Shown here: in pieces, positions 43,151 to 52,591 of the stretch
Layout: each line of letters opens with the position of its first letter
How positions within the stretch are numbered: the first letter of the stretch is position 1
NCBI RefSeq assembly: GCF_001885905.1
Contig: NZ_JXKM01000004.1
Coordinates: 248,001-312,000, forward strand
Direction: 5' to 3'
From: Enterococcus devriesei
GTDB lineage: Bacteria > Bacillota > Bacilli > Lactobacillales > Enterococcaceae
Length of the DNA: 64,000 nt
Program-made: the position numbers and the translations under genes
Notes under the pieces: generated by a model
What the model was told of the DNA's origin: nothing
Databases searched by the model: none
Seen by the model: only the letters and a program-made list of their open reading frames with translations

Positions 43151-46100
43151 TTACTCACCTAATTTCAGATGCGTTTCATACAAACCGGTAATTGATTGAC
43201 TGATAATCGTCGCCTTTAAAATTTCTTTGATACTGGTATACCGTTTGCGAGGAATAGTCGTGTCAAAGAATTTAAAATCTGCCGGCGCCCCCATCGCATT
43301 GAATTGCATTAGATTTAAAAACGATTCAGCCATGACCTTGATATCGGCTTCCTGGTTCTGCTCAAATAGTTCACTTAGTTTTGTTAGATTTTTATCTGCT
43401 AACGTATACACCTCCGCAAAGTGTTTAACATATTCAAACAATTCTTGAAAATCGACACGATGAGCTGTTAGGTATGCCAAGCTCTTACCATCTAAGTCGT
43501 TGCAGTGTTTTCCGTGATACAGCAGTTCGATTAAATGATTCGGTAAAACCATCTGATTGCCCTTTTGCGCTTCACTCGCACTGGCGATTAAGCGGCGACG
43601 CCCGTTTTCTAATTCATATAACGCATATTTAGGTAATATAACTTCGATTGAAGGATGAACAAATCCTTTTTTCTCAAGAAATTCCACTTCATCTGTCTCG
43701 AATTGTTTTCGTTCCATAATCGTAATTCCGACAATCTCTTGAACTAATTTCCTTGTTTTTCCCTTTTCATAGGTAATAACAACAGAATAGGCAATATTCG
43801 GACTATCAAAACCGCCATATTTCTTCGGATCCCAACCGGTTTTTCTTTCAATCAGTTTTGCTGACTCCCCTTTAGGCTGAATTGATTCTTTTGAAAACCC
43901 GCCTGTTTGAATCTCGGTTTTCTTTACAATATTCATTTGATGATAATTCATCACTTTCTTAACCATTGAAATATTTTTCTGGTCCCATAGAATCTCTCCA
44001 TTTGCATCCACTTTCGGTTGATCACTCGTGAAGAAGCGCATCAGATTACTATAAAAATTCTTTTTAGCAGTTGCCTTGTTTTCTTTAAAGAGATCGAATT
44101 TTTGATAATCTCCGTAAACAAATTCCGGTTCCAATCTTGGATAAACCTTTAACAACGTCGTCGCGACGACACCATTCAGATAGGCGTCGTGGGCGTGATG
44201 ATACTCATTGACTTCACGAATTTTATAGAGCTGATAGATTTGACGGAATTGACTAGTTAATGCCGATTTCAATGTAATGATTCGCGTCACCGTTTCATCA
44301 CCAGAATTGTATTTTTGATGTAAGATTCGGGCAACATGTTTTGTGATTTGACGCGTTTCTACTAGCTGACGCTTGATAAAGTGAGCCTTGTCCGCCTCTG
44401 TCAAGCCTCCATTTAACGCTTTCGTCAAATTATCAAATTTTCGTTGGGTAATCAGTCCAGAGCGTTTTAATTTTTCCCAGTAGCCAATCATTCGCTCTAC
44501 AACCTCTTTGCTTGGGACAGTATCGGACTTCCCACGATTGTCTGACGAACTGACTAAAACCATATTATCGATGGAGTCATCTTTGATAAAACTTTGCGGA
44601 ATAATATGATCGATGTCATAATTTGACAAGTGATGAATATCGAGCTCATTTCCTGTATACATATCCTTGCCATTTTGCAAATAATACAAGAAGAGCCGGT
44701 CATTGCGTAAATTTACATTTTCCGGTGAGTATTCTTTTAAAAGCGTGCTGCCAAACTCTTTCATCGCGTCTTCAAGAACTTTTTGACGTCTACGTGATTT
44801 TTTCCGACCAGCATCCGTTGTTTGATTTTCTCGAGCCATTTCTACGACGATATTGGTCGGCGGGTACCCCATGATCTCCACGATTTCATCGACGATTTTC
44901 AGGCTTTGCAAAATCCCCTTCTTAATCGCTGGACTGCCTGCCAGCTCTTTCACGATTTCATGTAAGTCTTCTGACTGATCCTCTGCCTGCTGCTGCGCAA
45001 TACTTTGCTTAAAGGACAAACTATCGTCGTTGATTAATTGCATCAGATTCCGATTTTTATTTCTCGGCATATCATCATCGCGCATCAAATAATCCAAGAT
45101 CGTTTTCTTCGACTGCTTTTCACGAATGCCCGTCAATAATTTTTTAGACAGGCGCCCCCATCCCGTATAGTGACGTCGGATTAACTTTTTCAACACACCT
45201 GCTTCAAAATAATCTTCATATGGGCTTAGCTGTTCTTGAATCATCTTTCGATCTTCAAAAACGGTCAATATTTTAACGATTTCTTCAAACATCTCTTCAT
45301 TCTCTGGGTCTTCTAGCATCGATTGACTAACACCGATTTTCAACAGATCATGGTAGGTCCCATAACTCGCGTTAAAGCTTTTTTCGATCCCTTTAATTTC
45401 CGCGGTTTCAATCATGTATTGATTCTTTAAAAAGTTTTCCAGTTGCGCATATTTCACTTTACGATTCTTTTTGAATAACTCATCCACGATTTCACGTTTT
45501 TCAATGCTGGAAAAATATTGACTCTCTCCACGATCATCAATATAGGAAACTTTTGTCAATTCATTAAAAACCATATATTTTTCATATAGCATACTATGTT
45601 TTGGCAGCACTTTCTCTTGTGGCAGATAGCTGTCGTAATTGGTCATTCTTTCAATAAAAGCGGTCGCTGACTTTCCTTCATCAATCATTTCTGAAAAATT
45701 CCACGGCGTAATCGATCCATCTTCTTTACGACTTAACCAAGCAAAGCGACTTGCTCCGTCTGCTAACGGTCCCACATAGTAAGGAATCCGGAAAGTAAGA
45801 ATCTTTTCAACTTTTTCTTGGTTTTCCGCTAGAAAGGGATAATAACGGCTTTGTTTACGAATGATCGAGCACAGCTCTTCTAAATGGATCTGATGAGGAA
45901 TGACGCCATTATCGAAGGTGCGTTGTTTTCGTAAAAAATCCTCTTGCTCTATTTTAGCTAAGAACGAATCAGCACCCTCTACTTTATCGAGGATTTTTTT
46001 CAAGTATTTATAAAAATCAGCCTGGGTGACCCCACCCTCAATATAACCCGCGTAGCCGTTCTTCTCGCTATCACGAAAAACTTCATAATATTTATTTGGT

Positions 46101-47146
46101 AATTTTTCCCGGACGAAGCTTTTCAGCTGCTCTAAATCGACTTTGTGCTCCTCATATCTTTTGACCAAACTCGCTGATAATTTTGCTTTCGTTGTCAGAT
46201 CCTTCACTGTTAAGATCCCTGACAACTCTACTGCGTCGTAAACATTTTTAGCCGCAGCGAAAACATCGCCGTACTCATCACCAACGATGGCAAGTAGACC
46301 CTCCAGCTGTTCCTCATATTCTTCTTTAGGAAATTGCAATTTAAGATCTTCTTCTAAGCCAAATGTCTTTTTGAAACTTCCTTGATTTCCCACAATCATT
46401 TTTAGAAATTGCATAAAGGTTCCAGAGGATTTTTCGTTTGGAAAAAGTTTTAGAACGTTTTCCGCTTTTCTCTGACGGGAGGCCCGCTCTTGGAAAAGAG
46501 AACCAATATCAATCGTTTCGTTGATAGGATTTATCAGACTGCCATTTTCTTGTACTGTAAAGGCTTGGTTATAGGCCTGCAAAAATGTTTTAAAGGTCTC
46601 CTTCACAGAAGAATTTTCTGTATTCAATTTCCCTTCGATCAAAAAGTTGCCTCGGTATTTAATTATATGTGCCAATGCGAGATAAATAAGGCGTAGATCA
46701 GCCTTCTCCGTTGAATCAGCTAAATGTTTCCGCAAATGATAAATAGTTGGAAACTGTTGGTGATAAGCAACTTCTTCTTCCAATGTCGCAAAGATCGGAT
46801 GTCGTTCATTTCGTTTTTCCTCTGGAACTAAAAAACTATCATCTAAGCGGTAGAAAAAATTTTGATCGACCGTTGCCATTTCTGCTTGAAAAATTTCCTG
46901 TAAATACCGAATTCGATTTCGTCGTCGTGTGTAGCGGCGTCTTGTCGTTCGTTTCATTCTTGTTCCCTCAGCAGTTTCTCCCGCATCAAACAGACGAACA
47001 CCCCAAAAATTTTTTTTGACTGCTTTTTTGGTGCCATTGCCCTTAATTTTCATTTTTTTCTTTACCAGGTCATAGTTTTCATACTGTACTGCATATCCGA
47101 CCGATGCCGTTCCAATATCCAACCCAATAGTGTAATTTTTATTCAT
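43151..47146 (-). CDS. cas9: RNA-guided nuclease Cas9 (type II-A)
   Basis: A 1331-residue Cas9 close in length to those of S. pyogenes and E. faecalis. RuvC-I has Asp10 in [14 protein letters not shown]; the arginine-rich bridge helix reads [23 protein letters not shown] has [12 protein letters not shown]; RuvC-III has the [12 protein letters not shown] motif. The C-terminal end [20 protein letters not shown] keeps both arginines that read the GG of the NGG PAM in S. pyogenes Cas9. GGGGAGG precedes the ATG. It leads a leftward operon with cas1, cas2 and csn2. The reading frame is intact, so the system appears active. Confidence 0.98.
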   Translation of the reverse strand: MNKNYTIGLDIGTASVGYAVQYENYDLVKKKMKIKGNGTKKAVKKNFWGVRLFDAGETAEGTRMKRTTRRRYTRRRNRIRYLQEIFQAEMATVDQNFFYRLDDSFLVPEEKRNERHPIFATLEEEVAYHQQFPTIYHLRKHLADSTEKADLRLIYLALAHIIKYRGNFLIEGKLNTENSSVKETFKTFLQAYNQAFTVQENGSLINPINETIDIGSLFQERASRQRKAENVLKLFPNEKSSGTFMQFLKMIVGNQGSFKKTFGLEEDLKLQFPKEEYEEQLEGLLAIVGDEYGDVFAAAKNVYDAVELSGILTVKDLTTKAKLSASLVKRYEEHKVDLEQLKSFVREKLPNKYYEVFRDSEKNGYAGYIEGGVTQADFYKYLKKILDKVEGADSFLAKIEQEDFLRKQRTFDNGVIPHQIHLEELCSIIRKQSRYYPFLAENQEKVEKILTFRIPYYVGPLADGASRFAWLSRKEDGSITPWNFSEMIDEGKSATAFIERMTNYDSYLPQEKVLPKHSMLYEKYMVFNELTKVSYIDDRGESQYFSSIEKREIVDELFKKNRKVKYAQLENFLKNQYMIETAEIKGIEKSFNASYGTYHDLLKIGVSQSMLEDPENEEMFEEIVKILTVFEDRKMIQEQLSPYEDYFEAGVLKKLIRRHYTGWGRLSKKLLTGIREKQSKKTILDYLMRDDDMPRNKNRNLMQLINDDSLSFKQSIAQQQAEDQSEDLHEIVKELAGSPAIKKGILQSLKIVDEIVEIMGYPPTNIVVEMARENQTTDAGRKKSRRRQKVLEDAMKEFGSTLLKEYSPENVNLRNDRLFLYYLQNGKDMYTGNELDIHHLSNYDIDHIIPQSFIKDDSIDNMVLVSSSDNRGKSDTVPSKEVVERMIGYWEKLKRSGLITQRKFDNLTKALNGGLTEADKAHFIKRQLVETRQITKHVARILHQKYNSGDETVTRIITLKSALTSQFRQIYQLYKIREVNEYHHAHDAYLNGVVATTLLKVYPRLEPEFVYGDYQKFDLFKENKATAKKNFYSNLMRFFTSDQPKVDANGEILWDQKNISMVKKVMNYHQMNIVKKTEIQTGGFSKESIQPKGESAKLIERKTGWDPKKYGGFDSPNIAYSVVITYEKGKTRKLVQEIVGITIMERKQFETDEVEFLEKKGFVHPSIEVILPKYALYELENGRRRLIASASEAQKGNQMVLPNHLIELLYHGKHCNDLDGKSLAYLTAHRVDFQELFEYVKHFAEVYTLADKNLTKLSELFEQNQEADIKVMAESFLNLMQFNAMGAPADFKFFDTTIPRKRYTSIKEILKATIISQSITGLYETHLKLGE

Positions 47147-47199
47147 TTATTTCCTCCCCAATTTTTTTTTAGTTCAGACTTTCCCTTTTTTAAAATTCT

Positions 47200-47303
47200 T
47201 GCTATAATGAATTTGTTGGAAATATTCATAACAACATAGCGAGTTAAAATAAGGCTTAGTCCGTAATCAACTTTTAAAGTGGCGCTGTTTCGGCGCTTTT
47301 TTT
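47200..47303 (+). ncRNA. tracrRNA
   Basis: Divergent from cas9. An extended -10 (TG-C-TATAAT at 47200-47208) starts a transcript near 47214. The anti-repeat at about 47214-47250 pairs with the crRNA repeat (AACAACATAGC opposite GCTATGTTGTT, with AGTTAAAAT forming the lower stem). The nexus AAGGCTTAGTCCGT and two hairpins (ACTTTTAAAGT, then GGCGCTGTTTCGGCGC with seven T) follow in the same order as in S. pyogenes tracrRNA. Confidence 0.93.
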
Positions 47304-47411
47304 GTGTTTAAAATTAAATTTTAAACAACAACGTAACCGCTTACTAAAAGTGTAACAAATTTCTTATATTTATAAAACCAATTATAAGCCTCCTTTGCTC
47401 TAACCACTAAA

Positions 47412-47453
47412 AAAACTTCATCTCACATTTTTTAAGTGCAAGACGAAGTTTTT
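47412..47453. terminator. Terminator of adenine deaminase gene
   Basis: AACTTCATCT and AGACGAAGTT are inverted (one G-U pair) with A and T runs on both sides. Confidence 0.7.
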
Positions 47454-47464
47454 CACCGCTATTT

Positions 47465-49204
47465 TTATTCTGCCACCGACACTGGCACGAGCTCAAATTT
47501 ACTGACATCCACCAGACCGATATCGGTGATCTTCAAATTAGGAATCACCGCCAGTGACATGAAACCTAAGGTCATGATAGGATCGACTTTTTCTGAGACA
47601 CCTAAGACTTCACGAGCCAAGCGATTGATCTCAGCTTCTTGTTTCGCGACTTCTTCACCAGATAGATCGCTCATTAAACCGGCGATCGGTAAGGCCATTC
47701 TGCCGATAACGTTTCCGGCTTCGATCAGTACGACACCGCCTTCTTGTTCCTTCAAGGCGGCGATGGCGGCCGCCATGTCGTCATCATTGGCCCCGGTCAC
47801 GATCAAATTATGGGAATCATGAGCGATCGATAAGCCGATCGCTCCTTTTTTTAAGCCGTAATCTTTCAATAATCCAACAAAGACATTGCCAGTATTGTGA
47901 TGACGTTCCACCACCGCGATCTTTGTGACGTCCTGTTGCGGATCAAAAACGAATTGATCATTGGCGTCTCGTTGAACATTAACGATTGCTTCATTCGTCA
48001 AGGCTTCTTGTGGGATCACTTGGATTGCGCGGGCTTTAGTGCTCGTCAAGGTCAAGCCTAATTGTTCTTGATTAAAGGCATCGATGTGGACACTAGATTG
48101 AACATTTTTCGTTGCGACCCGCTTCACTTCAGGAATATAGCTGCCAGTCTCAGCGACTCGTTGACCTGCAATATAGGTCGCTTCGATCTCAGGCTTAGAC
48201 AGATCAGAAAATAGAACTAAATCAGCCCGTAAACCAGGTGCAACCGCCCCGCGATCAGTCAATTGACAGCATTGCGCGGCATTGATCGTCGCCATTTGGA
48301 TCGCTTGTATCGGTGAAACACCCTCTTCAATGGAAATGCGAATACTGTTATCAAGGTGGCCCGTCTCTAAAATCGTTTTGGCCTGTAGATCATCCGCCGA
48401 CAGCACGCAGCGCTGATAATTCATCGGCGTCACGCCCTTCAACAAGGTCCGTAAATTTTGAGTAACCGAACCTTCACGTAGAAATACATACATTCCTCGA
48501 GAAATACGGTCCTTTAATTCTGCTACTGTCGAGCACTCGTGATCGTTGCTGATCCCCGCCGCCGCATAAGCATTCAGCTCTTTAGCAAAGACCATCGGAG
48601 AATGCCCATCGATCCGCATGTCCCGCTCTTTCGCAGCTAATAATTTATCCAATACCGCTTCATCCCCATGGATCACACCGGGAAAATTCATAAATTCCGC
48701 TAAGCCATCGACTTCGCCTTGATCGAAAGCCGGCAGCATATCCGCGGCTTCCACTACCGCTCCTGCATTTTCCATATTAGTCGCCGGTACGCAAGAAGGC
48801 ATCATATAACGAATATCCAGCACCGTTTCTTTTGCTGCTGCCAGCATATAATCCAAGCCTTTCAAGCCAAGGACATTCACGATCTCGTGAGGATCGGCCA
48901 AGACTGTCGTCGTTCCATGGGGTACTAATAAACGACCGAATTCCTCTGGGGTCACATAGGAAGATTCCACGTGAATATGGGGATCAATGAAGCCTGGCGC
49001 CACGTATTTCCCTTTTAGGTCCACGACTTCTTTTCCTTGATACGTATCTGCCACACCGGCGATCTTTCCACCGACAAGGGCGACATCGCCTTTAATGATC
49101 TCACCTTGGTAGACATCAATCACTTGGGCGTTTTTCAAGACTAAGTCCGCTGGTTCTCGACCTGCCGCTACATCGATCAATTGTTTTAATGCCTGTTTCT
49201 TCAC
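47465..49204 (-). CDS. ade: Adenine deaminase
   Basis: A 579-residue amidohydrolase-fold enzyme converting adenine to hypoxanthine. Visible are APGFIDPHIHVESSYVTPEEF (metal-binding HxH), the HGTTTVLADPHEIVNVLG stretch, GHSPMVF, SNDHEC and the C-terminal AHDSHNLIVTGAND of this family. The longer frame starts at 49237, but the GTG at 49204 has GGGGG eight bases upstream and gives a length matching B. subtilis AdeC. It stands alone with its own terminator and belongs to purine salvage. Confidence 0.93.
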   Translation of the reverse strand: MKKQALKQLIDVAAGREPADLVLKNAQVIDVYQGEIIKGDVALVGGKIAGVADTYQGKEVVDLKGKYVAPGFIDPHIHVESSYVTPEEFGRLLVPHGTTTVLADPHEIVNVLGLKGLDYMLAAAKETVLDIRYMMPSCVPATNMENAGAVVEAADMLPAFDQGEVDGLAEFMNFPGVIHGDEAVLDKLLAAKERDMRIDGHSPMVFAKELNAYAAAGISNDHECSTVAELKDRISRGMYVFLREGSVTQNLRTLLKGVTPMNYQRCVLSADDLQAKTILETGHLDNSIRISIEEGVSPIQAIQMATINAAQCCQLTDRGAVAPGLRADLVLFSDLSKPEIEATYIAGQRVAETGSYIPEVKRVATKNVQSSVHIDAFNQEQLGLTLTSTKARAIQVIPQEALTNEAIVNVQRDANDQFVFDPQQDVTKIAVVERHHNTGNVFVGLLKDYGLKKGAIGLSIAHDSHNLIVTGANDDDMAAAIAALKEQEGGVVLIEAGNVIGRMALPIAGLMSDLSGEEVAKQEAEINRLAREVLGVSEKVDPIMTLGFMSLAVIPNLKITDIGLVDVSKFELVPVSVAE

Positions 49205-49329
49205 TAATTTTGCCCCCTTTTTAAATATTTTTCCCATTATATCAGGATTCGATTTCAGTGACAGTGTCTAAACGGAATTTTATTTAAATTCTCAGAAATA
49301 AAATAGAAAAATTGCCTAAAACAAAAAGA

Positions 49330-49360
49330 ATTCCATCCCATAATCCTCGGGATGGAATCT
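49330..49360 (-). terminator. Terminator of the kinase/PNPOx-like unit
   Basis: ATTCCATCCC and GGGATGGAAT form a perfect 10-bp stem; the A run before it gives a T run in the gene direction. Confidence 0.85.
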
Positions 49361-49363
49361 TTT

Positions 49364-49771
49364 CTATTTATCCGGCACGTCCACAAATTCACCGTGCATA
49401 TTTTCGTAGTGTTTTGCACTAAGAGTTTCAAAAATAGCGATCACTGGATGTTCATAATTCAAGCCTTTTTGAAATTCATTCAATTGAGCCGCTAATAACT
49501 TATACTCCACCAGCTCTTCAATTAAGAAATAGCCTTTTAACGCAATGCTTTCGTGAGTTTCCTTATTGAAACAAAACAAGCTGCCTGAGCGATTTTGACG
49601 AATATTTTCCGCCGTCCGGCCCTCTCCATTGATATAAAACTTGAAATAATAAAACCCATTGCGCTCAAGCGGCGCGGATACTGCAATTGGATGCGGAAAG
49701 CCGCGACTATCAATCGTAGTCAACGTAAAAGTATCCGCGCTGGCTAATAATTCCTCCATATTTCGATCCAT
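49364..49771 (-). CDS. Pyridoxamine 5'-phosphate oxidase-like flavin-binding protein
   Basis: A 135-residue split-barrel protein (TFTLTTIDSRGFPHPIAVSA near 14-33 and FYYFKFYINGEGRTAENI) of the general-stress/PNPOx-like family that binds FMN or F420-type cofactors in other bacteria. The enzymatic role is unknown. AGGAGGC precedes the ATG, and the gene follows the lipid kinase by 11 bp, indicating one transcript. Confidence 0.75.
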   Translation of the reverse strand: MDRNMEELLASADTFTLTTIDSRGFPHPIAVSAPLERNGFYYFKFYINGEGRTAENIRQNRSGSLFCFNKETHESIALKGYFLIEELVEYKLLAAQLNEFQKGLNYEHPVIAIFETLSAKHYENMHGEFVDVPDK

Positions 49772-49782
49772 TTTAAAGCCTC

Positions 49783-50679
49783 CTAGTTTTTATTTTCTGG
49801 TTTCTCTGGTACAAAAATCGGTACATAATCATCCAAAAATTCAACAGTTAACGGTAAAGCTGGACCCTTATCGCCATCAATCCGAGAATAGATTGTTTTG
49901 TCGGTCAGTGGGTTCAATTCTAATTTATCCGTTTCTAAATAAGTCATAGCGTCTGAATCCTTCAGACGACCGGTAAAAATAAACCGCAATAATTGAAATA
50001 ATTTTCGTAAGCGCATATTGTGTAAAATGCTGACATGGAGCTTGTCATAATCTGAATCGACATATTCCCGCCCGCCAATTGAATGGGTTGTGGTGGCTAA
50101 AGCGAACCAGACCTTCAATTTTTCATGATAGTTCTCCGCTTTGATTTCCACTGGATAGGACGTATCTTTGCCAATTTGTTTGATTGCTTTCAGCGGATAT
50201 ACGATCAAGCCGAATTTTCGTTTCTCACTTTGCCGAACTTCATTAGAAATATCCGAGAACGACCCAAAGGTAAAGGAGCTGATGATCGCTTTTTGCCGAT
50301 CTTGACAAGCTGCGATCCCGACTTTTCGCTGGTGCCCTGCGATAATCAGGTCCATTGCCTCTTCTTCATCCATCGGCAAGTGCCAACGCTTCGCAAAATT
50401 ATTGACTGTCCCTCCTGGAATAATTCCAAGGGGCAAGGTTTTTCCCGCTTGCACAAAAGCTGTCCCAACAATATTCAAAGACCCGTCTCCTCCAATCGCT
50501 ACCAGCCCATCGTACTCATCAAGACTTGCTTTGATTTTTTCGATCGCCTTTTCTGGATCGGGAGCGGTCAAAAAATCTGCTGTATGGTTGGCTTTTTCAA
50601 ATTTTTCTCGCATTTTTTTTGCTGATTCTTCGGCGTCCCCATCGCCTGCATTCGGATTAAAAAAAATTCCATAACGCAT
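49783..50679 (-). CDS. Diacylglycerol kinase-type lipid kinase (YegS/DagK family)
   Basis: A 298-residue kinase beginning MRYGIFFNPNAGDGDAEESA, with the nucleotide-binding motif AIGGDGSLNIVGTAF near 60-74 and LPLGIIPGGTVNNFAKRWHLP near 85-105. The family phosphorylates diacylglycerol or related lipids at the membrane face. The usual GGDGT reads GGDGS here. ATG 50679 is preferred over GTG 50688 because GAAGG is eight bases upstream. Confidence 0.82.
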   Translation of the reverse strand: MRYGIFFNPNAGDGDAEESAKKMREKFEKANHTADFLTAPDPEKAIEKIKASLDEYDGLVAIGGDGSLNIVGTAFVQAGKTLPLGIIPGGTVNNFAKRWHLPMDEEEAMDLIIAGHQRKVGIAACQDRQKAIISSFTFGSFSDISNEVRQSEKRKFGLIVYPLKAIKQIGKDTSYPVEIKAENYHEKLKVWFALATTTHSIGGREYVDSDYDKLHVSILHNMRLRKLFQLLRFIFTGRLKDSDAMTYLETDKLELNPLTDKTIYSRIDGDKGPALPLTVEFLDDYVPIFVPEKPENKN

Positions 50680-50871
50680 CTTTTTCACCTTCGTTCATCC
50701 ATCTTATTTTTTGCTTAAAGCTTACAAAAAAAACTATTTCTATCCTACTTAACCTTATCATTTTTCTAGCAAAAAGACTCCTCCGACGAACTAATTTACG
50801 GCAATGTGAGCATTTTTACTTTTTTACTTTTCGAAACCTGATATGATTAACTAAAGAGAGGGATGAGCAGA

Positions 50872-51192
50872 ATGTTTGAATCAGCAAAAACGCGGCACAG
50901 CGACGTGCCCTTTGACGTTGTACCTGAAGAAATGCAGCAGGAAATTTGGCACATGATTTTCATGCGACCTATGAAAGGTCTAGCCTTGACTTCACCGCAG
51001 CGCTTTCATTTTTTCAAAAACCGAATGGATCATAGCTTAAGCGTCGTTCATTCGCAAGAAGAACCCTATTTTTCCGACAGTATTAGCGCTCCTTACGTCG
51101 AAGCCTACGAAGCCATTAAATTCCCCACCATTATGTACGTTTACGATGATGGCGACGAATTATTGATGACCCTTAATAAAATAAGCGTCTGA
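50872..51192 (+). CDS. DUF960-like protein, 106 aa
   Basis: A soluble 106-residue protein beginning MFESAKTRHSDVPFDVVPEE. The pattern VPEEMQQEIWHMIF, then QRFHFFKNRMDHSLSVVHSQEEPYFS, resembles the DUF960 family of Firmicutes, whose role is unknown. ATG 50872 is chosen because GAGAGGG fits it; the upstream ATG at 50863 overlaps that site. It converges on the universal stress gene with a shared terminator. Confidence 0.6.
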   Translation: MFESAKTRHSDVPFDVVPEEMQQEIWHMIFMRPMKGLALTSPQRFHFFKNRMDHSLSVVHSQEEPYFSDSISAPYVEAYEAIKFPTIMYVYDDGDELLMTLNKISV

Positions 51193-51212
51193 TAAAAATC
51201 AGACGCTTATTT
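51180..51212. terminator. Bidirectional terminator
   Basis: AATAAGCGTCTGAT and ATCAGACGCTTATT form a perfect 14-bp stem with a 4-nt loop between convergent genes. Confidence 0.92.
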
Positions 51213-51649
51213 TATTTGACGACCATCACATTACAAGGAGCTTGATTCACTACATATGCCGTCGTTGAACCAACCAGCAGCAGCGATAATGCTCCTAAAC
51301 CAGTTGCTCCCATAACGATCAGATCCGTATCTAATTTCTCCGCTAATTCCACGATTTCTCGTTTAGGATTGCCAGCGACGATTTGCGAAGTCAGATGAAC
51401 TTCTTGTTCTTCTTTCATACGGTGATGTTCCAATTCATCTATGATCGCCTGCGCGTTCTTCTTCGCCTCGTGCATCAATGGGATCGAGTTTCCGCCTGTC
51501 GTGCCACTAAAGCTGGCTGTATCAATCACCGTCACCAACGTTAAGTTGCCTTTATTTCTTTTAGCGATGTTGATCGCTTCATCGAAGGTCTTCTTAGATT
51601 GTGCCGACCCATCCACCGGAACTAAAATATTTTTATACTCATCAAGCAT
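51212..51649 (-). CDS. Universal stress protein (UspA family, ATP-binding type)
   Basis: A 145-residue protein with NILVPVDGSAQSKKTFDEAI near 6-25 and the ATP-binding motif VMGATGLGALSLLLVGSTTAYV near 112-133 (Gly-xx-Gly then Gly-Ser/Thr), followed by CNVMVVK. It is a single-domain Usp of the ATP-binding class. The gene stands alone. Function beyond general stress survival cannot be inferred. Confidence 0.9.
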   Translation of the reverse strand: MLDEYKNILVPVDGSAQSKKTFDEAINIAKRNKGNLTLVTVIDTASFSGTTGGNSIPLMHEAKKNAQAIIDELEHHRMKEEQEVHLTSQIVAGNPKREIVELAEKLDTDLIVMGATGLGALSLLLVGSTTAYVVNQAPCNVMVVK

Positions 51650-51831
51650 AACGCCCGCCCCCTTTTTTCTTTAGTGTATCATTCCATCAAAGTTAGGAAA
51701 ATTAGAAAGAATCATTTCTATTTATTTTTTTACTTTTGATTCATTAAAACGGCTTAAACAACGGCCGGAAAAATTGTTCTTTTGTCCTTCTGATGCTACA
51801 CTTTCATCAATAACCTAAAGGAGCATCCAGT

Positions 51832-52203
51832 ATGAACAAAAAACAACGAAAAAAAAGCCACTTGATTATTCACAGTGCGGCCTCTGCAGCTGCCGGTGTT
51901 GGCGCGGGTATGGCCCAATTGCCGCTTTCAGATGCTGCGGTTTTAGTACCGATTCAAACCGCGATGGTAATCGCGTTAGGAAAAGTCTTTCACGTTAAGT
52001 TAGACGAAGGTGCTGCCAAAGCACTGGCCACTCAATTCTTAGCCCAAAAGGCCGGACAAATGACCTCTCGTTTTTTAATTGGGAAAATTCCCGTTGCCGG
52101 TAATATCCTCAACAGTTCAACAGCCGCGGTGATTACTGAATCTTACGGCTGGATGATTGCGAATGAATTCGCGCAAGAATACGAGAAAAAAATGCTCAAA
52201 TGA
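51832..52203 (+). CDS. Small membrane-associated protein, DUF697-like
   Basis: A 123-residue protein with a basic N-terminus (MNKKQRKKSH), a glycine/alanine-rich hydrophobic segment (SAASAAAGVGAGMAQLPLSDAAVLVPIQTAMVIALG) and a second one (AGNILNSSTAAVITESYGWMIANEFA). The layout resembles the DUF697/YcjF-type C-terminal domains found with GTPases, here free-standing. The family assignment is tentative. GGAG precedes the ATG. It is the last host gene before the integrated element. Confidence 0.55.
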   Translation: MNKKQRKKSHLIIHSAASAAAGVGAGMAQLPLSDAAVLVPIQTAMVIALGKVFHVKLDEGAAKALATQFLAQKAGQMTSRFLIGKIPVAGNILNSSTAAVITESYGWMIANEFAQEYEKKMLK

Positions 52204-52233
52204 TAATATTTTTTTAATTGTCTGCGACTTTTC

Positions 52234-52262
52234 TTTCAAAAATATTTCTCGTTCGTTATACT
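52234..52262 (+). promoter_or_regulatory. Promoter of the tRNA-like RNA gene
   Basis: TATACT at 52257-52262 has a weak TTTCAA at 52234-52239 with a 17-nt spacer. The predicted start falls on the G at 52269-52270 that begins the RNA. Confidence 0.55.
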
Positions 52263-52269
52263 GTTAAAC

Positions 52270-52352
52270 GTGGATGAACTTGGTGTTTTACTCGTTCAAT
52301 GATGTAGTCCGCATTTAAGACAGAGGTGCTGGTTCGATTCCAGCCGTCCACG
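52270..52352 (+). ncRNA. Short tRNA-like RNA gene used as the integration site
   Basis: The 83-nt sequence begins GTGGATG and ends CGTCCAC-G, a seven-pair acceptor-like stem (one G-U). Just inside is a perfect T-arm (GCTGG, loop TTCGATT, CCAGC). The middle folds only loosely (GAAC/GTTC and AATG/CATT) and lacks a normal D-loop, position-8 T and 7-nt anticodon loop, so it is not an ordinary tRNA. No CCA is encoded. The promoter places +1 at its first base. Its 3' 77 bp are repeated at 63576-63652, where the native terminator survives. Confidence 0.5.
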
Positions 52353-52353
52353 T
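52277..52353 (+). repeat. attL: 77-bp direct repeat at left end of element
   Basis: This stretch is repeated in direct orientation at 63576-63652 with only two differences (C/T at 52329 and 52345). It is the 3' part of the tRNA-like RNA gene; here the gene is complete, as expected when an element replaces the 3' end it displaces. Confidence 0.9.
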
Positions 52354-52381
52354 ATAACAATTACAAATGCGATAACAAAGA

Positions 52382-52427
52382 AAAAGCACTGTTAAACCAA
52401 CGATTATTTGGTCTAATAGTGTTTTTT
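52382..52427 (+). terminator. Terminator supplied by the element after the RNA gene
   Basis: CACT-TTA-ACCA pairs stepwise with TGGT-TAA-AGTG and is followed by seven T, so the reconstituted RNA gene keeps a terminator. Confidence 0.65.
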
Positions 52428-52512
52428 TATTACAAGAAAACAATTTGTAATTGACGATTAAATCACTTTTTTACTCCAAAATAAATCTTTGAAAAATCAG
52501 TCAATTTAAAAA

Positions 52513-52536
52513 GTGTTTAGATTTGTGTTTAGATTT
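52513..52536 (+). repeat. Left pair of integrase arm-type sites (GTGTTTAGATTT twice)
   Basis: Two perfect tandem copies of GTGTTTAGATTT lie 160 bp inside attL. A related pair lies at 63429-63450 near attR in the same orientation. This is the usual layout of arm-type sites for tyrosine integrases. Confidence 0.5.
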
Positions 52537-52591
52537 AATAAAATTACTCGTCTAACGTAGGGCGTCCGTTCACTCTTGTGGGCGGTTTATT

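Noticed and set aside
52270-52352. Annotation of the integration target as a normal tRNA gene
   Set aside because: Acceptor and T-arm are present, but D-loop, position-8 T, 7-nt anticodon loop and CCA are not, so no amino-acid identity can be given.
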